From: Anomaloglossus baeobatrachus
Lineage: Eukaryota > Chordata > Amphibia > Anura > Aromobatidae
DNA length: 64,000 nt
Direction of reading: 5' to 3'
NCBI RefSeq assembly: GCF_048569485.1
Contig: NC_134357.1
Location: forward strand, 476,929,260-476,993,259
The notes beneath the pieces are model-generated. The model saw nothing but the letters and a program-made list of their open reading frames with translations, was not told where the DNA came from and did not search any database. Positions 10,853-21,169 of the stretch are shown here, in pieces (the first letter of the stretch is position 1; each line of letters opens with the position of its first letter). The position numbers and the translations under genes are program-made.

Positions 10853-12319
10853 TCAAGGGCCCCCCTCCCGGCGACGCAGGTAATCGGCAACTAAGTCGGG
10901 AGCATGGACAGCCTCCTCAGGCTCCCAAGAGTGATGTTCCGGGCCATAGCCCTCCCAATCTATCAAGAAGAACCTGCGCCCTCTAACCATCTTAGAACCA
11001 ACTATGGCTCGTACCTCATAGCTAGAGCAAGAGGAATCAGAGGCAGGAGAGTGCACTTCACGAGCGTGAGGTAAAATAGCCGGCTTTAGCAGTGAGACAT
11101 GGAATTTGTCATGAATCCTAAGATGGACAGGTAACTTCAATTGATAGACTACAGGATTTACCTGTCGAAGAACCTCATAAGGACCCAGGAAGCGAGGAGC
11201 AAATTTGACAGAGCTCACTCTAAGTCTCACGTGTTTTGCAGAGAGCCACACAAAGTCCCCTGGAGAAAAGACAGGAGCCGGGCGACGAAACCGATCGGAC
11301 ACCGTCTTCATACGGTCCTTAGCTGCTTGGATCGACTCTTGAGTCCGATCCCAAACCTCTCTGGCATTAGTTGCCCAGTCGGCCACAAGAGGAGGAGGTG
11401 CAGCAGCGGGAAACGGTACCGGTACCCTAGGGTGTTGCCCATTATTGAGTACGAACAGTGTCTGCCCAGTGGCCTCAGCCAGCGAATTGTTAAGGGCAAA
11501 TTCTGCCCAGGGTAGGAGGGAGGACCAGTTATCGTGGTTCTCAGCAACAAAGTGTCGAAGGTATATAATCATAGATTGATTGGTACGTTCAACCAAACCA
11601 TTAGTCTCCGGATGGTATGCCGAAGAGAGATTCAACTCAATTTGCAGAAGGCTACAAAGATCTCGCCAGAAACGGGAAGTAAATTGCGGGCCTCTATCAC
11701 AAATGATACGATCTGGCATCCCGTGAAGCCTAAAGACATGCTTGAGGAATAGTTTGGCTAGTACCCTGGAAGATGGGATTCTCGATAACGGTACGAGATG
11801 AACCATCCGGGAGAAATGGTCCGTAATGACCCACACAAATCTATGTCCCTGTGAACATGGAAGATCACCCACAAAGTCCATGCCTACCACCTCCCATGGT
11901 CTATCTGGCACTGGTAAAGGATGCAAGAGCCCAGCCGGTCTCTGCCGTAATGGACGGTTGCGAGCACACGAGTAGCAGGAACCGACATATCTCTTGACGT
12001 GGCTGGCTAAGTGTGGCCACCAATACCACCTCTCCAGTAACTCTCGTGTCCGCCTAATACCAAAATGCCCACCCACCTTTGAGGTGTGGGCCCATGACAG
12101 TATATCATTCTGTCGATCAGGCGGAACAAAGGTCTTGCCCGGTGGGATTTGGTCTAACGTCACAGGGGAGAGCGTATGAAAAACCCTGGAGGGAAGGATA
12201 AGACGAGGTTCGTCAATCTCTTCCTGGGTAGAAAGCATAGAGCGAGACAGGGCGTCTGCCTTGTTATTCTTACTCCCAGACAGATAGTTGATGGAGAAGT
12301 GAAAGCGGGAGAAAAACAA
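10853..12319 (-). CDS. pol: Ty3/gypsy integrase with C-terminal chromodomain
   Basis: 488 codons. It starts with the end of RNase H and tether (SRFHFSINYLSGSKNNKADA), then the integrase zinc finger (HTSKVGGHFG...CYSCARNRP), then the DDE core: VGMDFVGDLPCS, IICDRGPQFTSRFW and the SAYHPETNGLVERTNQ block with the catalytic Glu. A GPY/F-like region (FLGPYEVL) follows, and then a chromodomain (YEVRAIVGSKMVRGRRFFLIDWEGYGPEHHSWEP, given in two parts: YEVRAIVGSK and FFLIDWEGYGPEHHSWEP). The chromodomain is thought to steer integration to marked chromatin. Full length for the family; ends just before the polypurine tract. Confidence 0.93.
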   Translation of the reverse strand: MFFSRFHFSINYLSGSKNNKADALSRSMLSTQEEIDEPRLILPSRVFHTLSPVTLDQIPPGKTFVPPDRQNDILSWAHTSKVGGHFGIRRTRELLERWYWWPHLASHVKRYVGSCYSCARNRPLRQRPAGLLHPLPVPDRPWEVVGMDFVGDLPCSQGHRFVWVITDHFSRMVHLVPLSRIPSSRVLAKLFLKHVFRLHGMPDRIICDRGPQFTSRFWRDLCSLLQIELNLSSAYHPETNGLVERTNQSMIIYLRHFVAENHDNWSSLLPWAEFALNNSLAEATGQTLFVLNNGQHPRVPVPFPAAAPPPLVADWATNAREVWDRTQESIQAAKDRMKTVSDRFRRPAPVFSPGDFVWLSAKHVRLRVSSVKFAPRFLGPYEVLRQVNPVVYQLKLPVHLRIHDKFHVSLLKPAILPHAREVHSPASDSSCSSYEVRAIVGSKMVRGRRFFLIDWEGYGPEHHSWEPEEAVHAPDLVADYLRRREGGP

Positions 12320-12349
12320 GGACCAGCGGGCTTGGCGAGGATTCAGACG

Positions 12350-13594
12350 CTAAGCGGTTTGTAAGTACGTCAGATTCTTATGGTCTGTATAGACCTGGAA
12401 AGGATGTTTCGCTCCTTCCAGCAAGTGACGCCACTCCTCCAAGGCTAATCTCAAGGCGAGCAGTTCCCTATCCCCAATGGTATAGTTTCTCTCTGCCGGT
12501 GAAAAGGTTTTAGCAAAGAAGAAACACGGCCTTTTTCTACCTGCACCGTTCTTTTGATACAAGACCGCACCAGCACCCACTGAAGAGGCATCAACCTCTA
12601 AGAGGAAGGGCTTATTCTCATCGGGTCTTTGAAGAACGGGAGCAGTTGAAAAGTGTCTTTTTACTGTCTCAAAAGCCTGAGATGTCTCAGTAGACCAGGC
12701 TTTGGGATTAGCACCTTTCTTAGTCAAGGCCACCAAAGGGGCCACCAAAGTAGAAAAATGGGGTATGAACTGCCTGTAATAATTTATGAATCCTAAGAAG
12801 CGTTGCACCGCCTTCAATGAATGAGGTTCGGACCATTGCAGGACAGCAGAGAGCTTCGCAGGATCCATAGCCAGACCCTCTTGTGAGATAATGTAACCCA
12901 AAAAAGGCAATGAGGACTGCTCGAATACACATTTCTCGAGTTTAGCAAACAATGAGTGCTCCCTTAAACGGGAAAGGACACGAACGACATCCTGACGATG
13001 AGTCTCCAGATCAGGAGAAAAAATCAGGATGTTGTCCAGATACACCACTACTGAGGATAACAGTAAATCCCTGAACACATCGTTTACGAAGTCCTGAAAT
13101 ACTGCGGGTGCATTACATAACCCAAAAGGCATGACGAGGTATTCATAGTGACCGTCTCGGGTGTTAAAAGCGGTCTTCCATTCGTCACCCTTTCGAATTC
13201 GTACCAAGTTATACGCACCCCGCAGATCCAACTTCGTAAAAACTTGAGCTCCTCTCAGTCTGTCAAAGAGCTCCGAAATTAAAGGTAATGGGTATTTGTT
13301 CTTTATTGTGATTGCGTTGAGACCCCTGTAATCTATGCAGGGACGCAAATCACCCTCTTTCTTCCGAACAAAGAAAAACCCAGCTCCCGCGGGAGAGACA
13401 GACTTACGAATGAACCCCTTCTCTAAACTCTCTCTTATATAGGTCGACATGGCCTCCGACTCAGGTATCGACAGGGGGTAAACCCTGCCTTTAGGTGGAA
13501 CCGAACCTGGGATAAGGTCTATGGCACAGTCATACGGCCTATGGGGTGGAAGAACCTCAGCACCCTGTTTGGAGAACACGTCAGCGAAATCCAA
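12350..13594 (-). CDS. pol: Ty3/gypsy reverse transcriptase and RNase H
   Basis: 414 codons. Reverse transcriptase blocks in order: [66 protein letters not shown] and the catalytic [11 protein letters not shown] (YxDN form, common in this group). It continues through the thumb ([16 protein letters not shown]) into RNase H, with [14 protein letters not shown] carrying the first catalytic Asp, and [12 protein letters not shown]. It copies the element RNA into DNA in the particle. Strong, clear family match. Confidence 0.93.
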   Translation of the reverse strand: MDFADVFSKQGAEVLPPHRPYDCAIDLIPGSVPPKGRVYPLSIPESEAMSTYIRESLEKGFIRKSVSPAGAGFFFVRKKEGDLRPCIDYRGLNAITIKNKYPLPLISELFDRLRGAQVFTKLDLRGAYNLVRIRKGDEWKTAFNTRDGHYEYLVMPFGLCNAPAVFQDFVNDVFRDLLLSSVVVYLDNILIFSPDLETHRQDVVRVLSRLREHSLFAKLEKCVFEQSSLPFLGYIISQEGLAMDPAKLSAVLQWSEPHSLKAVQRFLGFINYYRQFIPHFSTLVAPLVALTKKGANPKAWSTETSQAFETVKRHFSTAPVLQRPDENKPFLLEVDASSVGAGAVLYQKNGAGRKRPCFFFAKTFSPAERNYTIGDRELLALRLALEEWRHLLEGAKHPFQVYTDHKNLTYLQTA

Positions 13595-13651
13595 ATATGG
13601 TGTAGGTATGGGAGAGAGATCAGTTGATGCAACCGCAACGACCTTAGGTGG

Positions 13652-13987
13652 TTAGGGAAGGCATCGGGACTGACATTTCGAACCCCAACTAATAATGCTG
13701 TCAGACTCCCAGTCAATGTGAGGAGCATGAGTCCGAAGCCATGGAAGACCCAGAAGGACGTCGTCTATACCCTCAGGCAAAACAAGAAAAGAAATCTCCT
13801 CTATGTGACCCTGAGACAGGGAAAGGCGCAAGGGAACTGTCCTCAATGTAATGGAGTCAGACAACATAGTTCCATTAACAACACGGACAGGAATAGGCGC
13901 CTCTAACATGATAGAGGGAATACTGTGTCCCTTTACAAATCCTGAGGACACAAAAATCCCGTCAGCTCCGGAATCCACAAAAGCCAT
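13652..13987 (-). CDS. pol: Ty3/gypsy aspartic protease region
   Basis: 111 codons containing AFVDSGADGIFVS, the DSGA active site of a retropepsin, followed by a flap-like region and VLLGLPWLRTHAPHIDW, the conserved LGxPWLxxHxPxIDW block at the end of gypsy proteases. It would cut the Gag-Pol precursor as a dimer. It lies between gag and the reverse transcriptase region. It is part of the same pol gene as the next two entries; treated here as a fossil piece. Confidence 0.85.
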   Translation of the reverse strand: MAFVDSGADGIFVSSGFVKGHSIPSIMLEAPIPVRVVNGTMLSDSITLRTVPLRLSLSQGHIEEISFLVLPEGIDDVLLGLPWLRTHAPHIDWESDSIISWGSKCQSRCLP

Positions 13988-14082
13988 AATAGGCCATGTA
14001 TTCTCAGATAACGAGAGCTGACCTGGGATACAACACTTAGAGGGTGCAGAAGACGTCTCTAGTAACCCCCCTCTAATGGTTA

Positions 14083-14907
14083 CTAGGCCAGGGAGTTTCC
14101 CTGACGACTAGGACACTTGTTGGCATAGTGCCCAGCCTGACGACATACATAACATATAGGAGGACCAGACTTGCGTAGTCTGGAAAACGTATGACCTAAC
14201 TCCATAGGAGTGGGAGATGTTTCAGATGCTGAGGAAGATGGTAGTGGACCCTCAACAACTGGAATAGCCCGATGCTTAGGGCGTGAGGAAGAGACCTCGA
14301 GTCTACGTTCCTTATGGCGTACATCGATCCTCGTTGCTACTGTGATCAAGTCCTCCAGAGAAGCAGGGACCTCACGAGTAGCAAGGGCATCCTTGACATA
14401 GCCTGCCAACCCTCTCCAGAAGATAGGAATCAACACCTTCTCTGGCCAATCTAGTTCTGCCACCAGAGTTCTAAAAGCAATGGCATAAGAACTAGTGGAT
14501 AACGAACCCTGAGATAGATCTAACAGTCTCAGGGCCGCATCATGGGTAACCTGCGGACCCATGAATACCGCCTTAAGAGCATCAAGAAAGTCTTGATGTC
14601 TCAGAGTAACCACATCAGAGCGCTCCCATAGGGGAGTCGCCCATTCTAAGGCTTTGTCCTGAAGTAAGGAGATGATAAAGCCTACTCTGGACCTCTCCGT
14701 AGAGAAGCGAGAAGAGTTGACCTCTAGGTGTATCTGACACTGACTAATGAAACCACGACATGATCTGGCATCGCCAGAATATCTGTTTGGCAGAGCAAGT
14801 CGAGGATCATGTGCAGATGTCACCATGGTCTGAGGTTTATCCTCTATACTCTTGAGCCGTGACTCAAGTACTTGTATGTAACGGTGTAACTGCTGATATT
14901 CTGCCAT
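14083..14907 (-). CDS. gag: Ty3/gypsy Gag
   Basis: 274 codons from ATG. The structural protein that packages the element RNA in a cytoplasmic particle. The N-terminal part has a short coiled-coil-like start (MAEYQQLHRYIQVLESRLKS). The middle holds the retrotransposon Gag core (RSCRGFISQCQIHLEVNSS, and ALEWATPLW), as in sushi-ichi and related gypsy Gag. The C-terminus has one CCHC zinc knuckle, CYVCRQAGHYANKC, for RNA binding. The start codon lies about 30 bp inside the 5' LTR boundary, which fits a short leader. Length is somewhat short for the family, but the core and knuckle are present. Confidence 0.85.
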   Translation of the reverse strand: MAEYQQLHRYIQVLESRLKSIEDKPQTMVTSAHDPRLALPNRYSGDARSCRGFISQCQIHLEVNSSRFSTERSRVGFIISLLQDKALEWATPLWERSDVVTLRHQDFLDALKAVFMGPQVTHDAALRLLDLSQGSLSTSSYAIAFRTLVAELDWPEKVLIPIFWRGLAGYVKDALATREVPASLEDLITVATRIDVRHKERRLEVSSSRPKHRAIPVVEGPLPSSSASETSPTPMELGHTFSRLRKSGPPICYVCRQAGHYANKCPSRQGNSLA

Positions 14908-14935
14908 AACTGCCAGACCCTTGGCTCAGTCCTAA

Positions 14936-16083
14936 TGTTACGGGGGGCTGTCTGATAATAACCAAAAGGAGTATCAGACAGTCAGGGTCCACCGTGCAAA
15001 GACTTTGCTGCAGACTATGGCAGAGTGCAATACCTCTGTTAACTCACAGAAGGATATAATAAGAAAGTAAAGCAATTCCTCCCTTACTTGGAGGGTGTGT
15101 GGAATGATCTCTGTTAATAATCAAAGAGACAAAGGCAATGTGTGCGAAATGGCACCTACCTAGGTCCGCTCTTCTAGTGGTGCAAAAGAGACGAACAGCA
15201 GCGTAAGCCGCACAAAGCTCCTACCTGCGTTCGCTCCACTAGTGTGCGAGGACACGAACCACTAGATATGGCACCTGCCTAGGTCCGCTCTTCTAGTGGT
15301 GCAAAAGAGACGAACAGCAGCGTAAGCCGCACAAAGCTCCTACCTCTGTTCGCTCCCCTAGTGTGCGAGGATACGAACAACTGCCAGACGCAGTATAAGG
15401 AACGTTACCCTAGCGGCAACGTCCACCTACGAGTAGAATCACAAGGCCCAGCCAGACCATGTGCCTCAGGCACCTGCCTATGTCCGCTCCCCTAAGAGGT
15501 AAGGATACGGACAGCAGCCGAAGCTGTAAGGTATAAGAACGCTACCCTGCCGGTAGCGCTCACCTAGCATAGACAGAGGAATGCCTAGAGGAACACGCAC
15601 AGAGCGTCTACTCATATGCATGAACCAAGAGGACTGAGCACCATGCGGCGTGTGTCAGGGTCTTATATAGACTCTGTGCCTCATCCAAGATGGAGGACAC
15701 CAGAGCCAATCCGCTGCCAGAACGACAGGAGTGACGTCATGCTGGCCTATCACCGAGCAAGACGTCACAAGCACATGACCAGCGACCAATCGGCATAGAA
15801 GGTGTCAGAGACATGTGACCTCGTGTCAGCGATGATGTTACCCGCACATGTGCAATGGCTCCAAGATTGGACTTAGTCTCCGGCGCTCGCACATGTGCAG
15901 TAGCAAGAAATCTGGACTTAGTCTCCAGCGCTCGCACATGTGCAGTAGCAAGAAATCTGGACTTAGTCTCCAGCGCTCGCACATGTGCAGTAGCAAGAAA
16001 TCTGGACTTAGTCTCCAGCGCTCGCACATGTGCAGTAGCAAGAAATCTGGACATAGTCTCCAGTGCTCGCAGCAACCGTAACA
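14936..16083 (-). repeat. 5' LTR of the chromovirus
   Basis: Same length as the other LTR and nearly identical to it. It has the same five-unit 45-bp array (15843-16070) and the same TATATAA box (15663-15669, minus strand), the likely start region for transcription of the element. On the minus strand the internal region begins TTAGGACTGAGCCAAGGG; no primer tRNA could be matched with confidence. Confidence 0.92.
15843..16070. repeat. 45-bp tandem array in the 5' LTR (five units)
   Basis: Same array as in the other LTR with the same unit number, as expected when both LTRs were copied from one template at insertion. Confidence 0.85.
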
Positions 16084-16088
16084 GCTAC

Positions 16089-17568
16089 ACAGGTGACGCT
16101 GTTGGAGAGTAAAAGTGCCATGTCTCACCTGGAGAGGTGGATCCTCAAAGCATTTGGTCCTTTGGTCCAGATAAGTAGGTTACCTAAACTAGAATGCAGT
16201 TCACGGTAGCAGCACAGATTCCAACTACCTGAATACTCATGTGGCATCCCATAGCCGGAGCTGGCCTGAGAAAGTGACATCATAGGATTCCACCCAAGTG
16301 AAGAAGAGTAGGGAGAGTCAACCAAGACACGAAGAGGACACAGCTTCAAAATGTGCCCCAATTCACAAAAAGTTGCAATGTTGTGCAAAATGTAACAAAA
16401 GCGAAAATGCAATAATTTTAAAATCTCTTCTATGCAAATTTTATTCACAAATGAACATAGAACAGCTCACAGTTCTCAGACAATAATTTCTTGAAGTATT
16501 CCTGAGCACATGCAGTGAATTGGACAATTGATTCAGGTCTGTTTTTAAAGCAGTGTCACCATAGGTCACAAGTATCCAATATTGATTATCAATCTTGTCC
16601 GTTGTGCACATTGATTTCTCCAGAGTATCTGAATATTTTTTTTTACATTATGTACTTTAGATGGTGGAATATTCAAAGTATTTTCAATTTTACGTTGAGA
16701 AACATTTTTGAAATTGTTTCACAGGTATTCAGATTGCTGAACCTCTGACCATCTTTGCTTCAGAGAGACTCTGCCTCTGTAACATGCTCTTTTTATCCAC
16801 AGTAATATGATGTTGTTGAAAATTAACGCTCTAGCTGTTTTTCTTTAGTACCATATACTTTTCCAGCCTTTTATTAACCCAGTACAAACTTTTTGGAGAT
16901 GTTTTGCTGCCATCAATTTCTAATAAGGGAAGACATGCAGAGATTCAGCAGCAACAGGAAGAGACATTTACCAGCTGCCAAACAAGCTTAATGGGCAGAA
17001 ATAAGGTAGCATAATGAGAAGTGATATTAACGAAATGTCAATCAAGCCTTTCTGGTGGAGATTGAGCAACAGGGAGGAGGGACACTTTGGAGTTGTCAAT
17101 CAGGCTTGGTGGTCAGAAATTCAGTAGCATGGTGGTGGGATACTGAGAACTGTATCAATGAGGCTGAGGGTTTAGATTGAGATTAAACTTTCAGAATTAC
17201 TCATAAATCCATTCTCAGTCAGAATGATACCAGTCTCATCAGGATTTGAAGATGTAATTAACAGTTCATGCAGTTTGCAGTGTAAAATAAAGGGCAGATC
17301 CACTTTAATATCAGTCTAAATTAAGGATAATTTAACTTTGCTTTAGGGCTCTTTCTGACAGTTTGTGCAACACGGTTCCTGCACAGACCAGGATGCAAGG
17401 ACTGGCCGCGGTTCTACCAACTAGAGCGTGACAGCTTCATATAATTCTATGAGACTGTTACACTCAGGACAGGAAACTTGTGGCTAGTCCATGCATAGAC
17501 TACAAAGAAACAGACTGGATGGGGGTCTCCTGACCTGAGCGTGACAGCCTCAAAGAAATATACGAAGC
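16089..17568. other. Intergenic, anonymous repeat remnants
   Basis: No gene recognised. The part at 16300-16850 is AT-rich and may be an old, decayed DNA transposon read on the minus strand, but no transposase motif was secure. A four-unit diverged tandem repeat lies at 16940-17175. Confidence 0.4.
16940..17175. repeat. Diverged ~59-bp tandem repeat, four units
   Basis: Four loosely matching units share the pattern GAxATTCAGxAGCA...GTCAATCAGGCTTGGTGG. Units are old and differ at many sites. Non-coding. Confidence 0.4.
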
Positions 17569-18109
17569 TGTCATGCTCTGTGGTCCCTCACCACCCTACT
17601 AGATAGGTTCCGCACCTATGCGCCAGGCCATAAAGCTGACTCTACGTATCTCTAGTGCTGGGCCCTAAATAGGGAACGGATGGGATGAGATCTTTGACAA
17701 CCCTACAAAACACTATAGATGACAAAAGGGGGACACACGGGGAAAAATGCATGAACTACTTATCCACAGATGACACAGGTAGAAGTTCAGCACGTTTTCA
17801 GCAATAATACTGCACATAAGAACAAGCCACCTGCTTGCAACCAAGGCTTGAATGAACTGAAAATATCAGCAGCACCAGTCGAAGGAAGGAAAGGATATTT
17901 AAGCCCCAAGATAATGCTGTTGATCAGCAGCTGGGTGGAAGGCAAACTTCTGCTGAGTCCAAAAGGGGGAGAGGCAAATCCAGCAGGAAAGCTACCAATA
18001 CAATGAATAATGACACCAGGAACAAGGGAAATTCAGAGAGCATTCTGCGCATCCAAATGCTGTGACCTTCTATGGCCAGAAACCACATGACTATCTGACA
18101 CCCGTGACA
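17569..18109. mobile_element. Possible solo LTR
   Basis: A 541-bp block begins TGTCATG and ends CCCGTGACA, so it has TG...CA ends with a short inverted match. The flanks (GAAGC and CACGG) do not form a target duplication, so the call is weak. The internal TTTAAG-type words and a style like the chromovirus LTR suggested it. Confidence 0.25.
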
Positions 18110-19514
18110 CACGGACCTCCAAAAGAGCCTTTATGTGGGTTGGTAAAGATATGCTTGATAAGACGCCAGTCATATTACATTACTAGAGGATTTTTGTCTG
18201 GAAAATATGACATAAACCAGGATTGTATTGTGCAACCTTCCTCTGTTTTATATAATCCTCCTCTCACCTGGCAAAGGAAGAAGGTTGACAGGTCTGGTTG
18301 GGATCCTTTAATGTCTCTCAAAGGTTTGACCCCATAGATGCAATCAGGTTTGTAGATCTGTCCGACCTTCAGCAGTTCTTCACCGCTTCTCTGGTCGCTC
18401 TGATTAGAAAAAACGTTTCTTCATTTTATCCCTTTATTAGAGCTGAACAAATATTTCAAGTGAAAATGAATTCTCCTCGAATTTTACAAAAATATTATAT
18501 GGATTTTTTTGTAATCCAAAAGAGTTGGCAAAAAGTGAAAAAGACAACCAATACTCACCTCTCTGCTCACCTTCTTGGCCGCCCCCGTTACTCATCGTTT
18601 GGTCCTCTGTGGCTCTTCATTCGCTGTTCCACATTACATCTACAGCCTATTCCCTGTAGGCTGGAAATTTTGGCCGGGACCAAGTATCGTGACATGAGTC
18701 CTCGTCAGTTTGAAGTCTTGGTCTAATGAGAGGAGATTGTAGATGTACCATGCAACAGTGAAAGAAGAGCTACAGAGGACCAAAGAGAAGCAGCGGGGAG
18801 GCCAAGAAAGTGAGCGGCGAGGTGACTATTGTTTTGGGGTTTTTATTTTAAAGCAGAAACAGTGAGCAGTGAGGCCTTAGAGACCCCAGAGCATAAGGAA
18901 CATTCAATTTGTGGAGAATAACTTCTCTGTGAATCAAATTTCTTGATAAAATCTGTGGTTCCATCTGTGGTTACGTTACCTAAGAGGCCATTTGTGGTTG
19001 GGGTTGGGATACAAATGGAGGTATCTTTGTCTGGGTCACAAATGGGCACCTTTGTGGCTTGAACATTGAAGGTGTATTTTTTATCTGATGCACTTATGAC
19101 CACATTTACAGTTGGAGGTATTTATTACTAGGGTAACTATGGGGTATCTATAACTTAATCACTCTTAAGGGCATCTGTTAATGAGCTCTTTATTTCTGTG
19201 GCTCAGGGCATTTTGGACGGTTGCATATTGTGGGTTGGGGCACTTGGAGGGCAAAATGTATTTGGACGACTTATGGGTCCAAATACAAATGCGGCTGGAG
19301 ATTTTAAGGGAGTATTTTTGGCTGAGGCACTCACAACCAATTTTCCAATTGGGGTCCTGAATATGTTATTTGTGGTTGGGGTAACATAGGTGGCATCTAT
19401 AATAGAGTGACCTATTTGGTATCCATAGCCGGGGGTTATTTTTGGCTGTGGAGAATCTCCACTTGGAGGATTTTATATCTTGGAGCATTGTTTATCTGAA
19501 AATTAAGGAACATA
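18110..19514. other. Intergenic with decayed GT-rich repeat
   Basis: No gene recognised. From about 18940 the sequence is a loose tandem pattern rich in TTTGTGGTTGGGG and TTTTTGGCTG words. The same pattern resumes after the Tc1 insertion at about 21175-21330, so the transposon landed inside it. Confidence 0.4.
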
Positions 19515-21167
19515 CAGTTAGGTCCAGAAATATTTGGACAGTGACACAAGTTTTGTTATTTTAGCTGTTTACAAAAACATGTTCAGAAATACAATTATAT
19601 ATATAATATGGGCTGAAAGTGCACACTCCCAGCTGCAATATGAGAGTTTTCACATCCAAATCGGAGAAAGGGTTTAGGAATCATAGCTCTGTAATGCATA
19701 GCCTCCTCTTTTTCAAGGGACCAAAAGTAATTGGACAAGGGACTCTAAGGGCTGCAATTAACTCTGAAGGCGTCTCCCTCGTTAACCTGTAATCAATGAA
19801 GTAGTTAAAAGGTCTGGGGTTGATTACAGGTGTGTGGTTTTGCATTTGGAAGCTGTTGCTGTGACCAGACAACATGCGGTCTAAGGAACTCTCAATTGAG
19901 GTGAAGCAGAACATCCTGAGGCTGAAAAAAAAGAAAACAATCCATCAGAGAGATAGCAGACATGCTTGGAGTAGCAAAATCAACAGTCGGGTACATTCTG
20001 AGAAAAAAGGAATTGACTGGTGAGCTTGGGAACTCAAAAAGGCCTGGGCGTCCACGGATGACAACAGTGGTGGATGATCGCCGCATACTTTCTTTGGTGA
20101 AGAAGAACCCGTTCACAACATCAACTGAAGTCCAGAACACTCTCAGTGAAGTAGGTGTATCTGTCTCTAAGTCAACAGTAAAGAGAAGACTCCATGAAAG
20201 TAAATACAAAGGGTTCACATCTAGATGCAAACCATTCATCAATTCCAAAAATAGACAGGCCAGAGTTAAATTTGCTGAAAAACACCTCATGAAACCAGCT
20301 CAGTTCTGGAAAAGTATTCTATGGACAGATGAGACAAAGATCAACCTGTACCAGAATGATGGGAAGAAAAAAGTTTGGAGAAGAAAGGGAACGGCACATG
20401 ATCCAAGGCACACCACATCCTCTGTAAAACATGGTGGAGGCAACGTGATGGCATGGGTATGCATGGCTTTCAATGGCACTGGGTCACTTGTGTTTATTGA
20501 TGACATAACAGCAGACAAGAGTAGCCGGATGAATTCTGAAGTGTACCGGGATATACTTTCAGCCCAGATTCAGCCAAATGCCGCAAAGTTTATCGGACGG
20601 CGCTTCATGGTACAGATGGACAATGACCCCAAGCATACAGCCAAAGCTACCCAGGAGTTCATGAGTGCAAAAAAGTGGAACATTTTGCAATGGCCAAGTC
20701 AATCACCAGATCTTAACCCAATTGAGCATGCATTTCACTTGCTCAAATCCAGACTTAAGACGGAAAGACCCACAAACAAGCAAGACCTGAAGGCTGCGGC
20801 TGTAAAGGCCTGGCAAAGCATTAAGAAGGAGGAAACCCAGCGTTTGGTGATGTCCATGGGTTCCAGACTTAAGGCAGTGATTGCCTCCAAAGGATTCGCA
20901 ACAAAATATTGAAAATAAAAATATTTTGTTTGGGTTTGGTTTATTTGTCCAATTACTTTTGACCTCCTAAAATGTGGAGTGTTTGTAAAGAAATGTGTAC
21001 AATTCCTACAATTTCTATCAGATATTTTTGTTCAAACCTTCAAATTAAACGTTACAATCTGCACTTGAATTCTGTTGTAGAGGTTTCATTTCAAATCCAA
21101 TGTGGTGGCATGCAGAGCCCAACTCGCGAAAATTGTGTCACTGTCCAAATATTTCGGGACCTAACTG
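19515..21167 (+). mobile_element. Tc1-type transposon, nearly intact
   Basis: 1653 bp flanked by TA at 19513-19514 and 21168-21169. The terminal inverted repeats begin CAGTTAGGTCC and continue GAAATATTTGGACAGTGACA with only one mismatch seen. TA target and a DD34E-type transposase define Tc1/mariner. Ends and coding region are well preserved, so the copy is young. Confidence 0.92.
19873..20912 (+). pseudogene. Tc1 transposase with one frameshift
   Basis: The protein starts at ATG 19873 (MRSKELSIEVKQNILRLKK). A run of As at about 19926-19940 then shifts the frame, and from about 19940 the reading is open to 20912. Blocks in order: helix-turn-helix DNA-binding (IREIADMLGVAKSTVGYI), GRPRMTT AT-hook-like linker, second helix-turn-helix (VSVSKSTVKRRLHE), and the catalytic domain with ILWTDETKI (first Asp), [12 protein letters not shown] (second Asp) and SPDLNPIEHAF (Glu). 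All three catalytic residues are present. It would bind the inverted repeats and cut and paste the element. A single A-run length change appears to be the only break, and could also be a sequencing error. About 346 residues if read through, the usual length. Confidence 0.88.
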
Positions 21168-21169
21168 TA

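Larger units (their letters stand above)
9694..16083 (-). mobile_element. Near-complete Ty3/gypsy chromovirus
   Basis: A 6390-bp element bounded by GCTAC at 9689-9693 and 16084-16088 (5-bp target duplication). LTRs are 9694-10841 and 14936-16083, both 1148 bp. On the minus strand the order is LTR, gag, protease, reverse transcriptase-RNase H, integrase with chromodomain, LTR, the order of Ty3/gypsy. The chromodomain places it among chromoviruses. A purine-rich tract ending GAGGGGGAGGTAC on the minus strand directly precedes the 3' LTR and fits a polypurine tract. By eye the two LTRs differ at about three sites, so it is young, on the order of a million years at about 1e-9 substitutions per site per year (an assumed rate). 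The coding part is almost whole with about two or three breaks. Confidence 0.92.

Noticed and set aside
10606-10856. Overlapping open frames with repeated 15-residue peptides in the LTRs
   Set aside because: They arise from the 45-bp array, a multiple of three, which is open in several frames on both strands. The same is true of the second LTR.
17569-18109. A second solo LTR of the chromovirus family
   Set aside because: Ends look LTR-like but the flanks do not match and the sequence does not resemble the 1148-bp LTR. Kept only as a weak feature.
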